Shown: positions 43,791 to 51,758, numbered from the stretch's first letter. The stretch is 64,000 bases of DNA from Streptomyces spiralis (GCF_014654675.1 NZ_BNBC01000033.1:48546-112545), one strand, 5' to 3'. The notes: a model not told the origin generated them from the sequence alone. Numbers and translations are program-made.

Positions 43791-44348
43791 ATGGCCACTG
43801 TCCTGTCCGTCTCCGGAAGCCCCTCCGCCACCTCCCGCACCGCTCGGCTGCTGCGCCACCTGGACGAGCGGCTCATCGCGCAGGGGCACGAGGTGATCGC
43901 GCTGGACGTTCGCACCCTGCCTGCCCAGGCGCTGCTCGGGGCCGACTTCGGTCACCCGGCGATCGTCCGGGCCACCGCCCTGTTCGAGCAGGCGGACGGG
44001 GTGGTGGTCGGCACCCCCGTCTACAAGGCCGCCTACTCCGGACTGCTGAAGTCCCTGCTCGACCTGCTCCCGCAGTACGCCCTGGCGGGCAAGACGGTCC
44101 TCCCGCTGGCCACCGGCGGCTCCATCGCCCACGTCCTGGCCATCGACTACGCCCTGCGCCCGGTGCTGGCCTCCATGGGCCCCGCGCACATCACGCCGGG
44201 CTGGTTCACGCTCGACAAGGACATCACCGTGGGCGAGGACGGCACGCTGACCGTCGCGCCGGGATCGGCCGAGGCTCTGGCGCAGGTCACGGACCAGTTC
44301 TCGGCCGCGCTGGGTGGCCGTACGACGCTGCTGGCGGCCGCCGGATGA
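43791..44348 (+). CDS. SsuE-like NAD(P)H:FMN reductase
   Basis: A 185-residue flavodoxin-like reductase that supplies FMNH2 to the monooxygenases of the island. TVLSVSGSPSATSRTARLLR is the phosphate-binding loop, VGTPVYKAAYSGLLKSLLDL near residue 72 the flavin and dimer-contact segment, and LPLATGGSIAHVLAIDYALR near 104 the SsuE/MsuE signature. It overlaps the SfnB-like gene by four bases. One reductase probably serves several enzymes. Confidence 0.9.
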   Translation: MATVLSVSGSPSATSRTARLLRHLDERLIAQGHEVIALDVRTLPAQALLGADFGHPAIVRATALFEQADGVVVGTPVYKAAYSGLLKSLLDLLPQYALAGKTVLPLATGGSIAHVLAIDYALRPVLASMGPAHITPGWFTLDKDITVGEDGTLTVAPGSAEALAQVTDQFSAALGGRTTLLAAAG

Positions 44349-44992
44349 GCGTCGCGCACGTCATCGCGAATGACGCCGAGGCCCTCGCCGTGGCCGCGGA
44401 GCCGGCCTCGGACTTCCGCAAGGGCGCCGCCGAGCGGGACGCGCGGCGCAGGCTCCCGCACACGGAGCTGGAGCGGCTGCTCGCCGCGACCGTGCCCGCC
44501 GGGTTCGGCGGCGCGGACATCCGCGCGGACACGCTCGCCGAGATCTTCCGACTGCCGGCCGCCGCCGACGCCGGCCTCGCCCGGATCCCGCAGAGCCACT
44601 TCGTGTACGTCAACGTGCTGCGCCGGCAGGGGTCCGAGAGGCAGCAGGAGTTCGGCGAACCGGCGATGAGAGAACGGGCTGCCGGAGCGTTGCTTCGCGA
44701 GACCGCCCGCGCGGTCGACGACGCCCGCGCCGGCCTGGCCGACGACTCGGCCGCCGAGGCCTCGATCGCGGTGGCCACCGCGAAAGTGACGGCTGCCGAG
44801 GCCGCCGTGGAGGTCGCCAGCGCCCTTTTCGAGGTCTCCGGCACCCGCTCGGCGCTCGGCTCCCTGGGGCTGCATCGCCATTGGCGCGACGCCCGCACCG
44901 ACACCCTGTACGACCCGGCCCGCTGGAAGATCAAGCACATCGGCCGTTACGTACTCAACCGCAGCAGGCCACCCCGGCACGGCCTCCTCTGA
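44345..44992 (+). pseudogene. SfnB-like acyl-CoA-dehydrogenase-fold enzyme with internal deletion
   Basis: The N-terminus (HVIANDAEALAVAAEPASDF, then RRLPHTELERLLAATVPAGF and RIPQSHFVYVNVLRRQGSER) and the C-terminus (TAKVTAAEAAVEVASALFEV, SGTRSALGSLGLHRHWRDAR, YDPARWKIKHIGRYVLNRS) match SfnB-type flavoproteins of sulfone and sulfide metabolism. Full proteins are near 390-400 residues; this is 215. About 170-180 residues, including the middle beta domain that binds flavin, are missing between GSERQQEFGE and RERAAGALLR, yet the frame is open. It is probably non-functional. Confidence 0.78.
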
Positions 44993-45024
44993 CGAACGCT
45001 GACGAACACCGATCGGAGCCCCAC

Positions 45025-46185
45025 GTGTCCCTCACCTTCCACTGGTTCCTGCCCACCAACGGCGACAGCCGCCATGTCGTCGGCGGCGGCCACGGCACCC
45101 CCGCCACGGAGTCCGGGCGCGACCGGCCGCCGACCATCGCCTACCTCAGCCAGATCGCCCGCGCCGCCGAGGACCTCGGCTTCGTCGGCGCGCTCACGCC
45201 GACCGGCGCGTGGTGCGAGGACGCGTGGCTGACCACCGCCATGGTCAGCCAGAACACCGAGCGCCTGAAGTTCCTCGTCGCCTTCCGCCCCGGCTTCGTC
45301 TCCCCGACGCTCGCGGCGCAGATGGCCTCCACCTTCCAGCGGCAGACCGGCGGACGGCTCCTGCTCAACGTCGTCACCGGCGGCGAGAGCCAGGAGCAGC
45401 GGGCCTACGGGGACTTCCTGGACAAGGACGCGCGGTATCGCCGTACCGGCGAATTCCTGGAAATCGTCCGGGGGTTGTGGGAGGGCAGGACCGTCGACCT
45501 GTCCGGCGAGCACCTCCGGGTCGAGGACGCCAAGCTCGCCCGGGTGCCCGACCCGGTGCCCGAGGTGTACTTCGGGGGCTCCTCGCCGATCGCCGGAGAA
45601 GTCGCCGCCAGGCATGTCGACGTCTACCTCACGTGGGGGGAGCCGCCGGCGCAGGTCGCCGAGAAGATCGCCTGGATCAGGAAGCTGGCCGCCCAGGAGG
45701 GTCGCAGCGTCCGCTTCGGCATCCGCCTGCACGTCATCACCCGCGACACCTCCGAGCAGGCCTGGTCCGAGGCGGAGCGGCTGCTGGCGGGCTTCGACAC
45801 GGAGACCGTGCGACAGGTTCAGGCCGGACTTGCCCGCAGTGAGTCGGAGGGCCAGCAGCGGATGCTGGCCCTGCACGGGGGTGGGAGCCGGGACGCACTG
45901 GAGATTTATCCCAACCTGTGGGCGGGCATCGGGCTGGTGCGGGGTGGGGCCGGGACCGCCCTGGTCGGCAGTCACACCGAGGTCGCCGAGCGGATCAAGG
46001 AGTACGCCGCGTCGGGGATCGAGGAGTTCATCTTCTCCGGGTATCCGCATCTGGAGGAGGCGTACTGGTTCGGCGAGGGCGTGCTGCCGAAGCTGCAGGC
46101 GCAGGGTCTGTGGCGGCACCCGTACGGGCAGCAGGTGGCCCCCGCCGCTCAGGTCCCCTTCGCCGGTGCCGGGAGCACGCGATGA
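45025..46185 (+). CDS. ssuD: FMNH2-dependent alkanesulfonate monooxygenase
   Basis: A 386-residue SsuD-type enzyme that converts alkanesulfonates to aldehyde and sulfite using FMNH2 from an SsuE-like reductase. LTFHWFLPTNGDSRHVVGGG is the N-terminal strand and loop, GFVGALTPTGAWCEDAWLTT and VAFRPGFVSPTLAAQMASTF the active-site strands, LLLNVVTGGESQEQRAYGDF the flavin-phosphate region, and VPEVYFGGSSPIAGEVAARH further on. CGGAG precedes the GTG start. Length and motifs are normal. It is the clearest functional anchor of the sulfur island. Confidence 0.92.
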   Translation: MSLTFHWFLPTNGDSRHVVGGGHGTPATESGRDRPPTIAYLSQIARAAEDLGFVGALTPTGAWCEDAWLTTAMVSQNTERLKFLVAFRPGFVSPTLAAQMASTFQRQTGGRLLLNVVTGGESQEQRAYGDFLDKDARYRRTGEFLEIVRGLWEGRTVDLSGEHLRVEDAKLARVPDPVPEVYFGGSSPIAGEVAARHVDVYLTWGEPPAQVAEKIAWIRKLAAQEGRSVRFGIRLHVITRDTSEQAWSEAERLLAGFDTETVRQVQAGLARSESEGQQRMLALHGGGSRDALEIYPNLWAGIGLVRGGAGTALVGSHTEVAERIKEYAASGIEEFIFSGYPHLEEAYWFGEGVLPKLQAQGLWRHPYGQQVAPAAQVPFAGAGSTR

Positions 46186-46259
46186 CCCGTGTGATCGCCG
46201 ACGAGGCCGAGGCGGTCGGCGCACTGCTCGCCGCCTGTAAGGCCGGCCGCGCGGCCTGA
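46182..46259 (+). pseudogene. Second SfnB-like N-terminal remnant
   Basis: A 25-codon frame overlapping the SsuD stop by four bases. MTRVIADEAEAVGALLAACK resembles the first residues of the gene at 44345 (HVIANDAEALAVAA). It then stops. It appears to be what is left of an SfnB-like gene once coupled to ssuD. Confidence 0.5.
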
Positions 46260-46322
46260 CCGCGCTGACGGTCCCGCATCTCTTGCATGGTGAGACGTCC
46301 CGGTGTGGTTCGTGCGGGCCTC

Positions 46323-46370
46323 TTGACTCGACTTGGCCGCGGCCTGACACTCCACTAGGGAATCCTAGTG
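46323..46370 (+). promoter_or_regulatory. Promoter with CACTAGG-GAAT-CCTAGTG operator
   Basis: TTGACT (46323-46328), 17 bases, GACACT (46346-46351), followed at once by a perfect 7-bp inverted repeat (46353-46370) placed over the expected transcription start. A repressor binding here would block initiation of the leader-5/GST transcript. Confidence 0.6.
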
Positions 46371-46385
46371 AATTGGTAGGGAAGC

Positions 46386-46535
46386 ATGGATCGTGCTGTG
46401 CTGGACCTCGGCAGCGATGCTGTCCGTGTCGCCGTCCGGCCGTTGCCCCTGCTCACATCCCGCCGTCACATCGATCTCGTACGTGTGTGCAGTGCGGCAA
46501 GTTCCCCGTACGTCGGTGGCCTCACCCCCGCCTGA
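46386..46535 (+). CDS. Sulfur-type leader peptide 5
   Basis: A 49-residue peptide with AGGGAAGC upstream of ATG 46386. LLTSRRHIDLVRVCSAASSP is its core, with RRHIDLxR and one cysteine. It ends 92 bases before the GST-like gene. The first 20 residues are unlike the other leaders, so a later start is possible. Confidence 0.75.
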   Translation: MDRAVLDLGSDAVRVAVRPLPLLTSRRHIDLVRVCSAASSPYVGGLTPA

Positions 46536-46627
46536 CCCTCCCGCGCACCTACACATTCCGGCCGCGCCGAAGCTGTCGCGCGCCGTCGCCGTCGTATGCC
46601 CGTGACCGAGCACTCCGAGGGAGACGT

Positions 46628-47503
46628 ATGCCCGCCTCATCCCCGACAGCCGTGCCGTCCTTCCGGGGCAGGATCGGCTGTGACGCGCGCAGCGGTTACT
46701 ACGCTGCGCCTCACCGCTACCGGCTCCACCTCTCGCCGTCCTGTCCGCACTGTCTGCAGATCGCCGTCACACACAGACTGCTCGGGCTCGACGACACCCT
46801 CCCGGTGACCCTGCTGCCCGCCGTGCCCGATGCCCCGGACGGCGGGTATCGTGCGCTGCGCCCGCTGTACGAGGCCAGCTCGCACCAGCATCCCGGACCG
46901 GCGGTGGCTCCGGTCTTCAGCGACGGCTGGACCGGCACGATCGTCAGCACCCACACCCCCGACATCCTTCGAGATCTCGCCCGGCGATTCGGTGGCCACG
47001 GCCCTGATCTCCACCCGCGCGGCGCCGAGGAGGCGATCGAGGCCGTCGGCCGGCTCTGCGAGCGGGGCATCACCCGGGCCGCCCAGCGCGCCGGCGAGTC
47101 CGGTGGCGACCCGGCGGCCCGTGACATCGCCCTGGCCACTCTCCTGCGCGCGCTGGACGTGCTGGAGTGGCGGCTCGGTTCCCGGGAGCGAGTGCTGGGT
47201 GACGAACTCACCCTCGCCGACGTGCAGTTGTGGGTCACACTGGTGCAGCTGGACACGGTGCACCGCCACCACCTGGACGCCGCCACCGTACACCGCATCA
47301 CCGACCACCCCCGTCTGTGGGCGTACGCACGGCGTCTGACGGCGCACCCCGCCTTCGGCTCCCACCTCGACCTCGACGGCATCGCCCGCAGGCACCACGC
47401 CCACTGCCGGGGCGAGGAGGCGGCCGGCGCGGCGGTGCAGATCGTGGACTGGGCGGCGTACGCACGACAGGCGGCACCGGAGCCGGCGAGGCAGCCCGGT
47501 TGA
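46628..47503 (+). CDS. Glutathione-S-transferase-like (ECM4/YqjG-type) oxidoreductase
   Basis: A 291-residue thioredoxin-fold/GST protein. LSPSCPHCLQIAVTHRLLGL near residue 36 is the active site; it reads CPHC where YqjG-type enzymes have CPW. The all-helical GST C-terminal domain follows (DVLEWRLGSRERVLGDELTL, then ADVQLWVTLVQLDTVHRHHL). GGGAG precedes ATG 46628. Streptomyces uses mycothiol rather than glutathione, so the thiol partner is open. Leader 5 and the operator upstream place it under sulfur control. Confidence 0.83.
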   Translation: MPASSPTAVPSFRGRIGCDARSGYYAAPHRYRLHLSPSCPHCLQIAVTHRLLGLDDTLPVTLLPAVPDAPDGGYRALRPLYEASSHQHPGPAVAPVFSDGWTGTIVSTHTPDILRDLARRFGGHGPDLHPRGAEEAIEAVGRLCERGITRAAQRAGESGGDPAARDIALATLLRALDVLEWRLGSRERVLGDELTLADVQLWVTLVQLDTVHRHHLDAATVHRITDHPRLWAYARRLTAHPAFGSHLDLDGIARRHHAHCRGEEAAGAAVQIVDWAAYARQAAPEPARQPG

Positions 47504-47937
47504 TGCCATGCGATCCTGCAGCATGCGGTAGGTCTCCGGATGCCTTCGTCGGGCGAGCGGTTGGGCTTGTAGGCGGCGATCCAGACGTCGGACAGGTAGT
47601 GGCTGCACGGCAGTCCCCGCCTTGGCGAGCCGCCGACTTGTCGGTCAGCAGGATTCCGCTCCAGCGGCGGATTCACCGTCTACCGGCCACGCCGCTGGAC
47701 TCTGGCGGACTGTTCAAGTCCTATTTAATCGGCGGGACCGCCGGTCCGTCCGGCATTGGATTTCCGTCGATGCGGAAGTGTTTTCAGGAGCGGACGACCG
47801 TCAGGCGTCGCGCCCCGCACGTGACTCACCGAGTTTGGTCCGCGGACCTTCTGAGATATGATATTGATCATGGCAGGTAGCAGCCTGAGCGGAATCGTTG
47901 CTGCCGGCGTCGGTCGTCATCGGGCAGCGACGTCGCC
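47504..47937. promoter_or_regulatory. Intergenic region with two palindromes upstream of mntP
   Basis: No gene recognised in 434 bases. GGTCCGCGGACC (47837-47848) is a perfect 12-base palindrome, and ATGAT-ATTG-ATCAT (47858-47871) a perfect 5-bp inverted repeat in an AT-rich patch, 67 bases before the MntP start. Either could bind a metal-dependent regulator. I see no yybP-ykoY riboswitch. Confidence 0.4.
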
Positions 47938-48477
47938 ATGATCTGGGAAATGCTGGTGCTGGGTTTCGTGCTCAGTCTCGACAATTTCCGGGTGTCGATC
48001 GCGCTCGGCACCGTCCCCTTCGGTCTGAAGCGCGCGGTGCAGGTCGCACTGACCTTCGGTCTGTGGGACGCGGTCATGCCCCTGATCGGGCTGTTGATCG
48101 GTCGCGAGATCGGGGAGTCCATCGGGAACGTCGCCGATGTGATGGGCGCGGCTGCGCTCGGCGGGTACGGTCTCTACCTCGTCATCTCGGCCCTTCGCAA
48201 CCCCGAGCCGGACGAGTTGGACCACCCGTGGGCGCTGTTCGGCATCCCGTTGACACTGAGCCTGGACAACCTGATCGCCGGGGCGAGCCTCGGGATGCTG
48301 GGGCTTTCGCCGTGGCTTTCGGCCGCCGCCTTCGGTGTCATGACGGCGGTGATGTCGCTGGTCGGGCTGCAGCTCGGGCGGGCCGTGGCGCACCTGATCC
48401 GGATACGCTCGGACCTGCTGAGCGGTGTCACCTTGATCATCGCCGCTGCGGCGCTGCCGTTGGTGTTCGGCAGTTAG
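47938..48477 (+). CDS. mntP: MntP-like manganese efflux pump
   Basis: A 179-residue membrane protein made of two related halves, each with a conserved aspartate motif: LSLDNFRVSIALGTVPFGLK near residue 13 and LTLSLDNLIAGASLGMLGLS near 103. Six membrane helices fit. These are the hallmarks of the MntP (DUF204) family, which exports Mn2+. Length is normal. No strong ribosome-binding site is visible before ATG 47938. It converges with pqqE, six bases apart. A metal-export role beside a lanthanide-type PQQ enzyme is noteworthy, but the substrate is inferred. Confidence 0.8.
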   Translation: MIWEMLVLGFVLSLDNFRVSIALGTVPFGLKRAVQVALTFGLWDAVMPLIGLLIGREIGESIGNVADVMGAAALGGYGLYLVISALRNPEPDELDHPWALFGIPLTLSLDNLIAGASLGMLGLSPWLSAAAFGVMTAVMSLVGLQLGRAVAHLIRIRSDLLSGVTLIIAAAALPLVFGS

Positions 48478-48483
48478 GGTCTC

Positions 48484-49620
48484 TCACTCGGCCCCGGATG
48501 CGGTCCGGCCCGCTCGGCCCGGGTGGCGGCCCGGTGCGTGAAGCTGGTGCGGGCGGGGGATCAGCGGAAGGTCGCTGGGCCGCGAGTCGGCGTTGGCGGC
48601 CTCGACCGCCCGGGCGACCAGGTCGTGGTCGGGCGACAGGTAGCAGACCGGGTCGGTGCGGGCGGCGTCGCCGGTGAGGAGGAAGGCCTGGCAGCGGCAA
48701 CCGCCGAAGTCCACCTCCCGCCGGGGGCAGCTGCGGCAGGGTTCCGGCATCCAGTCGGTCCCTCGGAACGCGGTCATCACCGGGGCCTCGGCCCAGATCC
48801 TCGCCAGTGGGTCCTCCCGCACGCTGGCCCGCGGCAACGGCAGGGACTGGGCGGCCGGGCAGGGCAGGACGTCGCCGTTCGGCGTCACGGTCAGCTGCCG
48901 GGAGGCCCAGCCGCCCATGCAGGGCTTCGGATAGCGGCTGTAGTAGTCGGGGATGACGTAGATGATGTCCATGTGGTCGCGAAGCCGTTCGCCGGCGGTC
49001 CGTACGACGGCCTCGGCCGCCTCGAGCTGGGCCCGGCTCGGCAGCAGCGCGTCACGGTTGCGCCAGGCCCAGCCGTAGTACTGGGTGTTGGCCAGCTCCA
49101 CCCGGTCGGCGCCCACCTCCTCGGCCAGGGCGAGCACGTCGGCGAGGCGGTCGATGTTGTGTCGGTGCAGCACCACGTTCATGGTGAGCGGCCAGCCCAG
49201 CTCCTTGACCACTCTCATGGCCTCGATCTTGCGGTGGAAGGACGGGGTTCCTGCGATCCGGTCGGACACGGTCGGCTCGTCGGCCTGGATGCTGATCTGT
49301 ACATGGTCCAGGCCGGCGGCCCGCAGCTGCTCGGCCCTGGGACGCGAGAACCCGAGGGCGCTGGTGATGAGGTTGGTGTAGAGGCCCAGGTCGTGGGCGT
49401 GCGCCACGAGCTCCACCACGTCGCGGCGCAGCAGCGGTTCCCCGCCGGACAGGTGGCACTGCAGAACTCCGAGGTCCTCGGCCTCGGTCAGCACTCGCAG
49501 CCACTCGCCGGTGGTCAACTCGTCCTGGTAGCCGGCCAGGTTCAGCGGGTTGGAGCAGTACGGGCAGGCCAGCGGGCAGCGGTAGGTGAGCTCGGCCAGC
49601 AACCCGAACGGGCTATCCAT
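48484..49620 (-). CDS. pqqE: PQQ biosynthesis radical SAM enzyme PqqE
   Basis: A 378-residue radical SAM enzyme that crosslinks the glutamate and tyrosine of PqqA. ELTYRCPLACPYCSNP near residue 9 has the CxxxCxxC cluster motif; LQCHLSGGEPLLRRDVVELV is the SAM-binding GGE region; the SPASM tail contains CMGGWASRQLTVTPNGDVLP, CPAAQ, and CRSCPRREVDFGGCRCQAF. All cysteines are in place. It overlaps pqqD by eight bases and ends the operon. Confidence 0.96.
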   Translation of the reverse strand: MDSPFGLLAELTYRCPLACPYCSNPLNLAGYQDELTTGEWLRVLTEAEDLGVLQCHLSGGEPLLRRDVVELVAHAHDLGLYTNLITSALGFSRPRAEQLRAAGLDHVQISIQADEPTVSDRIAGTPSFHRKIEAMRVVKELGWPLTMNVVLHRHNIDRLADVLALAEEVGADRVELANTQYYGWAWRNRDALLPSRAQLEAAEAVVRTAGERLRDHMDIIYVIPDYYSRYPKPCMGGWASRQLTVTPNGDVLPCPAAQSLPLPRASVREDPLARIWAEAPVMTAFRGTDWMPEPCRSCPRREVDFGGCRCQAFLLTGDAARTDPVCYLSPDHDLVARAVEAANADSRPSDLPLIPRPHQLHAPGRHPGRAGRTASGAE

Positions 49621-49942
49621 CGCTGAGCTCCACCCAGTGCCGGGCGACGAGCCGGGTCAGGAACTGCCGCACCTCGTCGTCGGGGACGGTCTGGTAATGC
49701 GCGCCCAGCTCGCTCACGATCTCGGCCACGGTGTGCCGCCCGTCGCACAGCTCGAGGATGGCCGCGCCGCTCCCGTTCAGCACCACCACGGCCTCGGGGT
49801 GCAGCAGGATCGGACGCTGCCTGGTCCGGGAGAAGTCCAGCCGGACATGGCGCGCCAGTCGGGGCCGGTCGGAGCCGGACAGCCCGGCACCGGGTCGGTT
49901 CCTGGTACTGGTCCGGTTCGTTCCGGTGGGGGTCGTGTCCAT
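49613..49942 (-). CDS. pqqD: PQQ biosynthesis peptide chaperone PqqD
   Basis: A 109-residue PqqA-binding protein that presents the precursor to PqqE. RPRLARHVRLDFSRTRQRPI, LLHPEAVVVLNGSGAAILEL and CDGRHTVAEIVSELGAHYQT form the winged-helix PqqD fold. It has an N-terminal extension of about 25 residues. CGGAG precedes ATG 49942. It lies between pqqC and pqqE. Confidence 0.94.
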   Translation of the reverse strand: MDTTPTGTNRTSTRNRPGAGLSGSDRPRLARHVRLDFSRTRQRPILLHPEAVVVLNGSGAAILELCDGRHTVAEIVSELGAHYQTVPDDEVRQFLTRLVARHWVELSDG

Positions 49943-49947
49943 GATGG

Positions 49948-50646
49948 TCACTCCGGATAGGCCTGGTCGACGGCGTCCATCAGGCTCCACAGGACGTCGC
50001 ACTTGAACGACAGTGCGCCGACGGCACGCGCCCGGGACTCCGCGGAGAGGCAGTGCCCGGTGACCACCTCGAGGGCGTGCTCGCAGTCGCGGGGGGCCTG
50101 CTCCAGACGGGCGCGGAAGTAGGCGAGGCCCTCGGGGTCGATCCACGGGTACCACCGCTCGAACGCGGCCAGCCGCGCCGCCATCAGATCGGGCGCGAAC
50201 AGCTCGGTGAGCGAGGACGCCACCGCCTCCACCCACGGGCGGGTCCGGGCGAAGTTCACATAGGCGTCTACGGCGAACCGCACACCGGGTACGAGGTGCC
50301 GGTGGTCCCTGACCTCCTCGCGGGTCAGCCCGACGGCCTCGCCGAGGCGCAGCCACGCCTCGATGCCGCCCTCGCCGGCCGCGGTGCCGTCGTGGTCGAG
50401 GATCCGTCGGATCCAGCGGCGGCGAACCTCGAGGTCGGGGCAGTTGGAGAGGATCGCGGCGTCCTTGCGGGGGATGTTCTCCTGGTAGTAGAAGCGGTTG
50501 GCCACCCAGCCCCGGATCTGCGGGCGGCTCAGCCGGCCGTCGTTCATCCGGACGTGGAACGGATGCTGGTCGTGGTACCGCCGCGAGTGGGCCCGCAACG
50601 CCTCGACGAAGCCGTCGGCGCCGGTTGCCGTGGCCGTGGTCGTCAC
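49948..50646 (-). CDS. pqqC: Pyrroloquinoline-quinone synthase PqqC
   Basis: A 232-residue cofactorless oxidase for the last ring closure and eight-electron oxidation. YHDQHPFHVRMNDGRLSRPQ, IRGWVANRFYYQENIPRKDA, and IEAWLRLGEAVGLTREEVRD are family landmarks with the active-site His, Tyr and Arg residues. The GTG at 50646 lies four bases after the pqqB stop, implying coupling. It is a little shorter than Proteobacterial PqqC because of a trimmed C-terminus. Confidence 0.95.
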   Translation of the reverse strand: MTTTATATGADGFVEALRAHSRRYHDQHPFHVRMNDGRLSRPQIRGWVANRFYYQENIPRKDAAILSNCPDLEVRRRWIRRILDHDGTAAGEGGIEAWLRLGEAVGLTREEVRDHRHLVPGVRFAVDAYVNFARTRPWVEAVASSLTELFAPDLMAARLAAFERWYPWIDPEGLAYFRARLEQAPRDCEHALEVVTGHCLSAESRARAVGALSFKCDVLWSLMDAVDQAYPE

Positions 50647-50650
50647 GGCA

Positions 50651-51538
50651 CTACACCTGGACCTCAAGGCCGTCCATGGCAACCTCCATGCCGTTGTCCT
50701 CCACGGTACGCCGCTCGGGCGTGTCCTCGAGGAGGATCGGGTTGGTGTTGTTCATGTGCACGAAGACCGTCCGTCCCACCCCCAGCGAGGGCAGTTGTGC
50801 CAGGCTGCCGTCCGGTCCGCCGACGGGCAGGTGGCCCATCTCCCGGGACGTCTTCCCGGCCAGGCCGAGCCGTACGAGCTCGTCGTCGCGCCAGCAGGTC
50901 CCGTCGATCAGCAGGCATGCGCAGCCCTGGATCTCGCCGCGCAGTGCCGGGGTCAGTGATTGCACTCCCGGCAGGTACACCAGCGTCCCCCCGCTGCGCT
51001 CGTCGGTCAGCCGGTAACCCACGACGCGGCCGTGGTCCGGCCCGGCTCCGAACCGGGCCCGCTTGCTGGTGGGCACGTCGAATGCCTGGCAGGACAGCCC
51101 GTCCGACAGGGCGAGTTCGGCGCCGGGGAGCACCGCGTGCCACTCGACCGGGCAGTAGCGCTCGAGCGTGCGCAGAATCCCCGAGCCCTCGCACAGGGTC
51201 TTGCGCACCGCCGGCGTGGTGTACAGCCGCAGGGCGCGGGCCTCGCGCAACAGGAGCAGGCCCAGCGTGTGGTCGAGTTCGGCGTCGGTGAGCAGCACCG
51301 CCTCCAACGGCGTCGTCCGGTCCTCGCGCGGGTGCAGGCCCGGGAAGGCCTCGATCTGGCCGCGCACGTCGGGCGAGGCGTTGATGAGGAACCACCGGCG
51401 GCGGTCGGCGCTGACCGCGACCGACGACTGGGTGCGCGCGAGACCGGCCCGGGAGCGGACCGCGGCGCACACCGGGCAGCCGCAGTTCCACTGCGGGGAG
51501 CCGCCCCCCGCCGCCGAACCCAGCACGCGCAGCAACAC
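50651..51538 (-). CDS. pqqB: PQQ biosynthesis metallo-hydrolase-fold protein PqqB
   Basis: A 295-residue metallo-beta-lactamase-fold enzyme that hydroxylates the tyrosine-derived ring. LRVLGSAAGGGSPQWNCGCP with the CxCxxC zinc-like motif opens the protein; LLTDAELDHTLGLLLLREAR carries the metal-site D/H residues; VFVHMNNTNPILLEDTPERR is the C-terminal hallmark. The GTG start is preceded by GGAAGTGG. It is 124 bases downstream of pqqA. Confidence 0.95.
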   Translation of the reverse strand: MLLRVLGSAAGGGSPQWNCGCPVCAAVRSRAGLARTQSSVAVSADRRRWFLINASPDVRGQIEAFPGLHPREDRTTPLEAVLLTDAELDHTLGLLLLREARALRLYTTPAVRKTLCEGSGILRTLERYCPVEWHAVLPGAELALSDGLSCQAFDVPTSKRARFGAGPDHGRVVGYRLTDERSGGTLVYLPGVQSLTPALRGEIQGCACLLIDGTCWRDDELVRLGLAGKTSREMGHLPVGGPDGSLAQLPSLGVGRTVFVHMNNTNPILLEDTPERRTVEDNGMEVAMDGLEVQV

Positions 51539-51662
51539 ACCGCCACTTCCGTTCCTCGGAACTCCGGGCCGCCGCCGGCCCAGCCGTCCGTGGCCGTCCC
51601 GAACCGCCGGGGGCGCCGGATCAGCTCCGGCGCCGCCCCGCGTCCGCTGGTCCTCTCGTCCG

Positions 51663-51758
51663 CTATTCCTCCAACCGAGCGAGGTACATGGTCACCTCGG
51701 CCGCGACCACGATCTCGTCGAACTCGGGTGTCTCCCACACAGCGAGCTCCGACTCCAT
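51663..51758 (-). CDS. pqqA: PQQ precursor peptide PqqA
   Basis: A 31-residue ribosomal peptide with a very strong AGGAGGTGAATCC site. Its core AAEVTMYLARLEE has the obligatory E-x-x-x-Y pair (Glu21 and Tyr25), which PqqE joins to make PQQ. The N-terminal MESELAVWETPEFDEIVV is the recognition part bound by PqqD. It lies 45 bases after the dehydrogenase. Confidence 0.95.
   Translation of the reverse strand: MESELAVWETPEFDEIVVAAEVTMYLARLEE

Noticed and set aside
47504..47937. yybP-ykoY manganese riboswitch upstream of mntP
   Set aside because: I could not find the conserved helices or loop sequences of that class.
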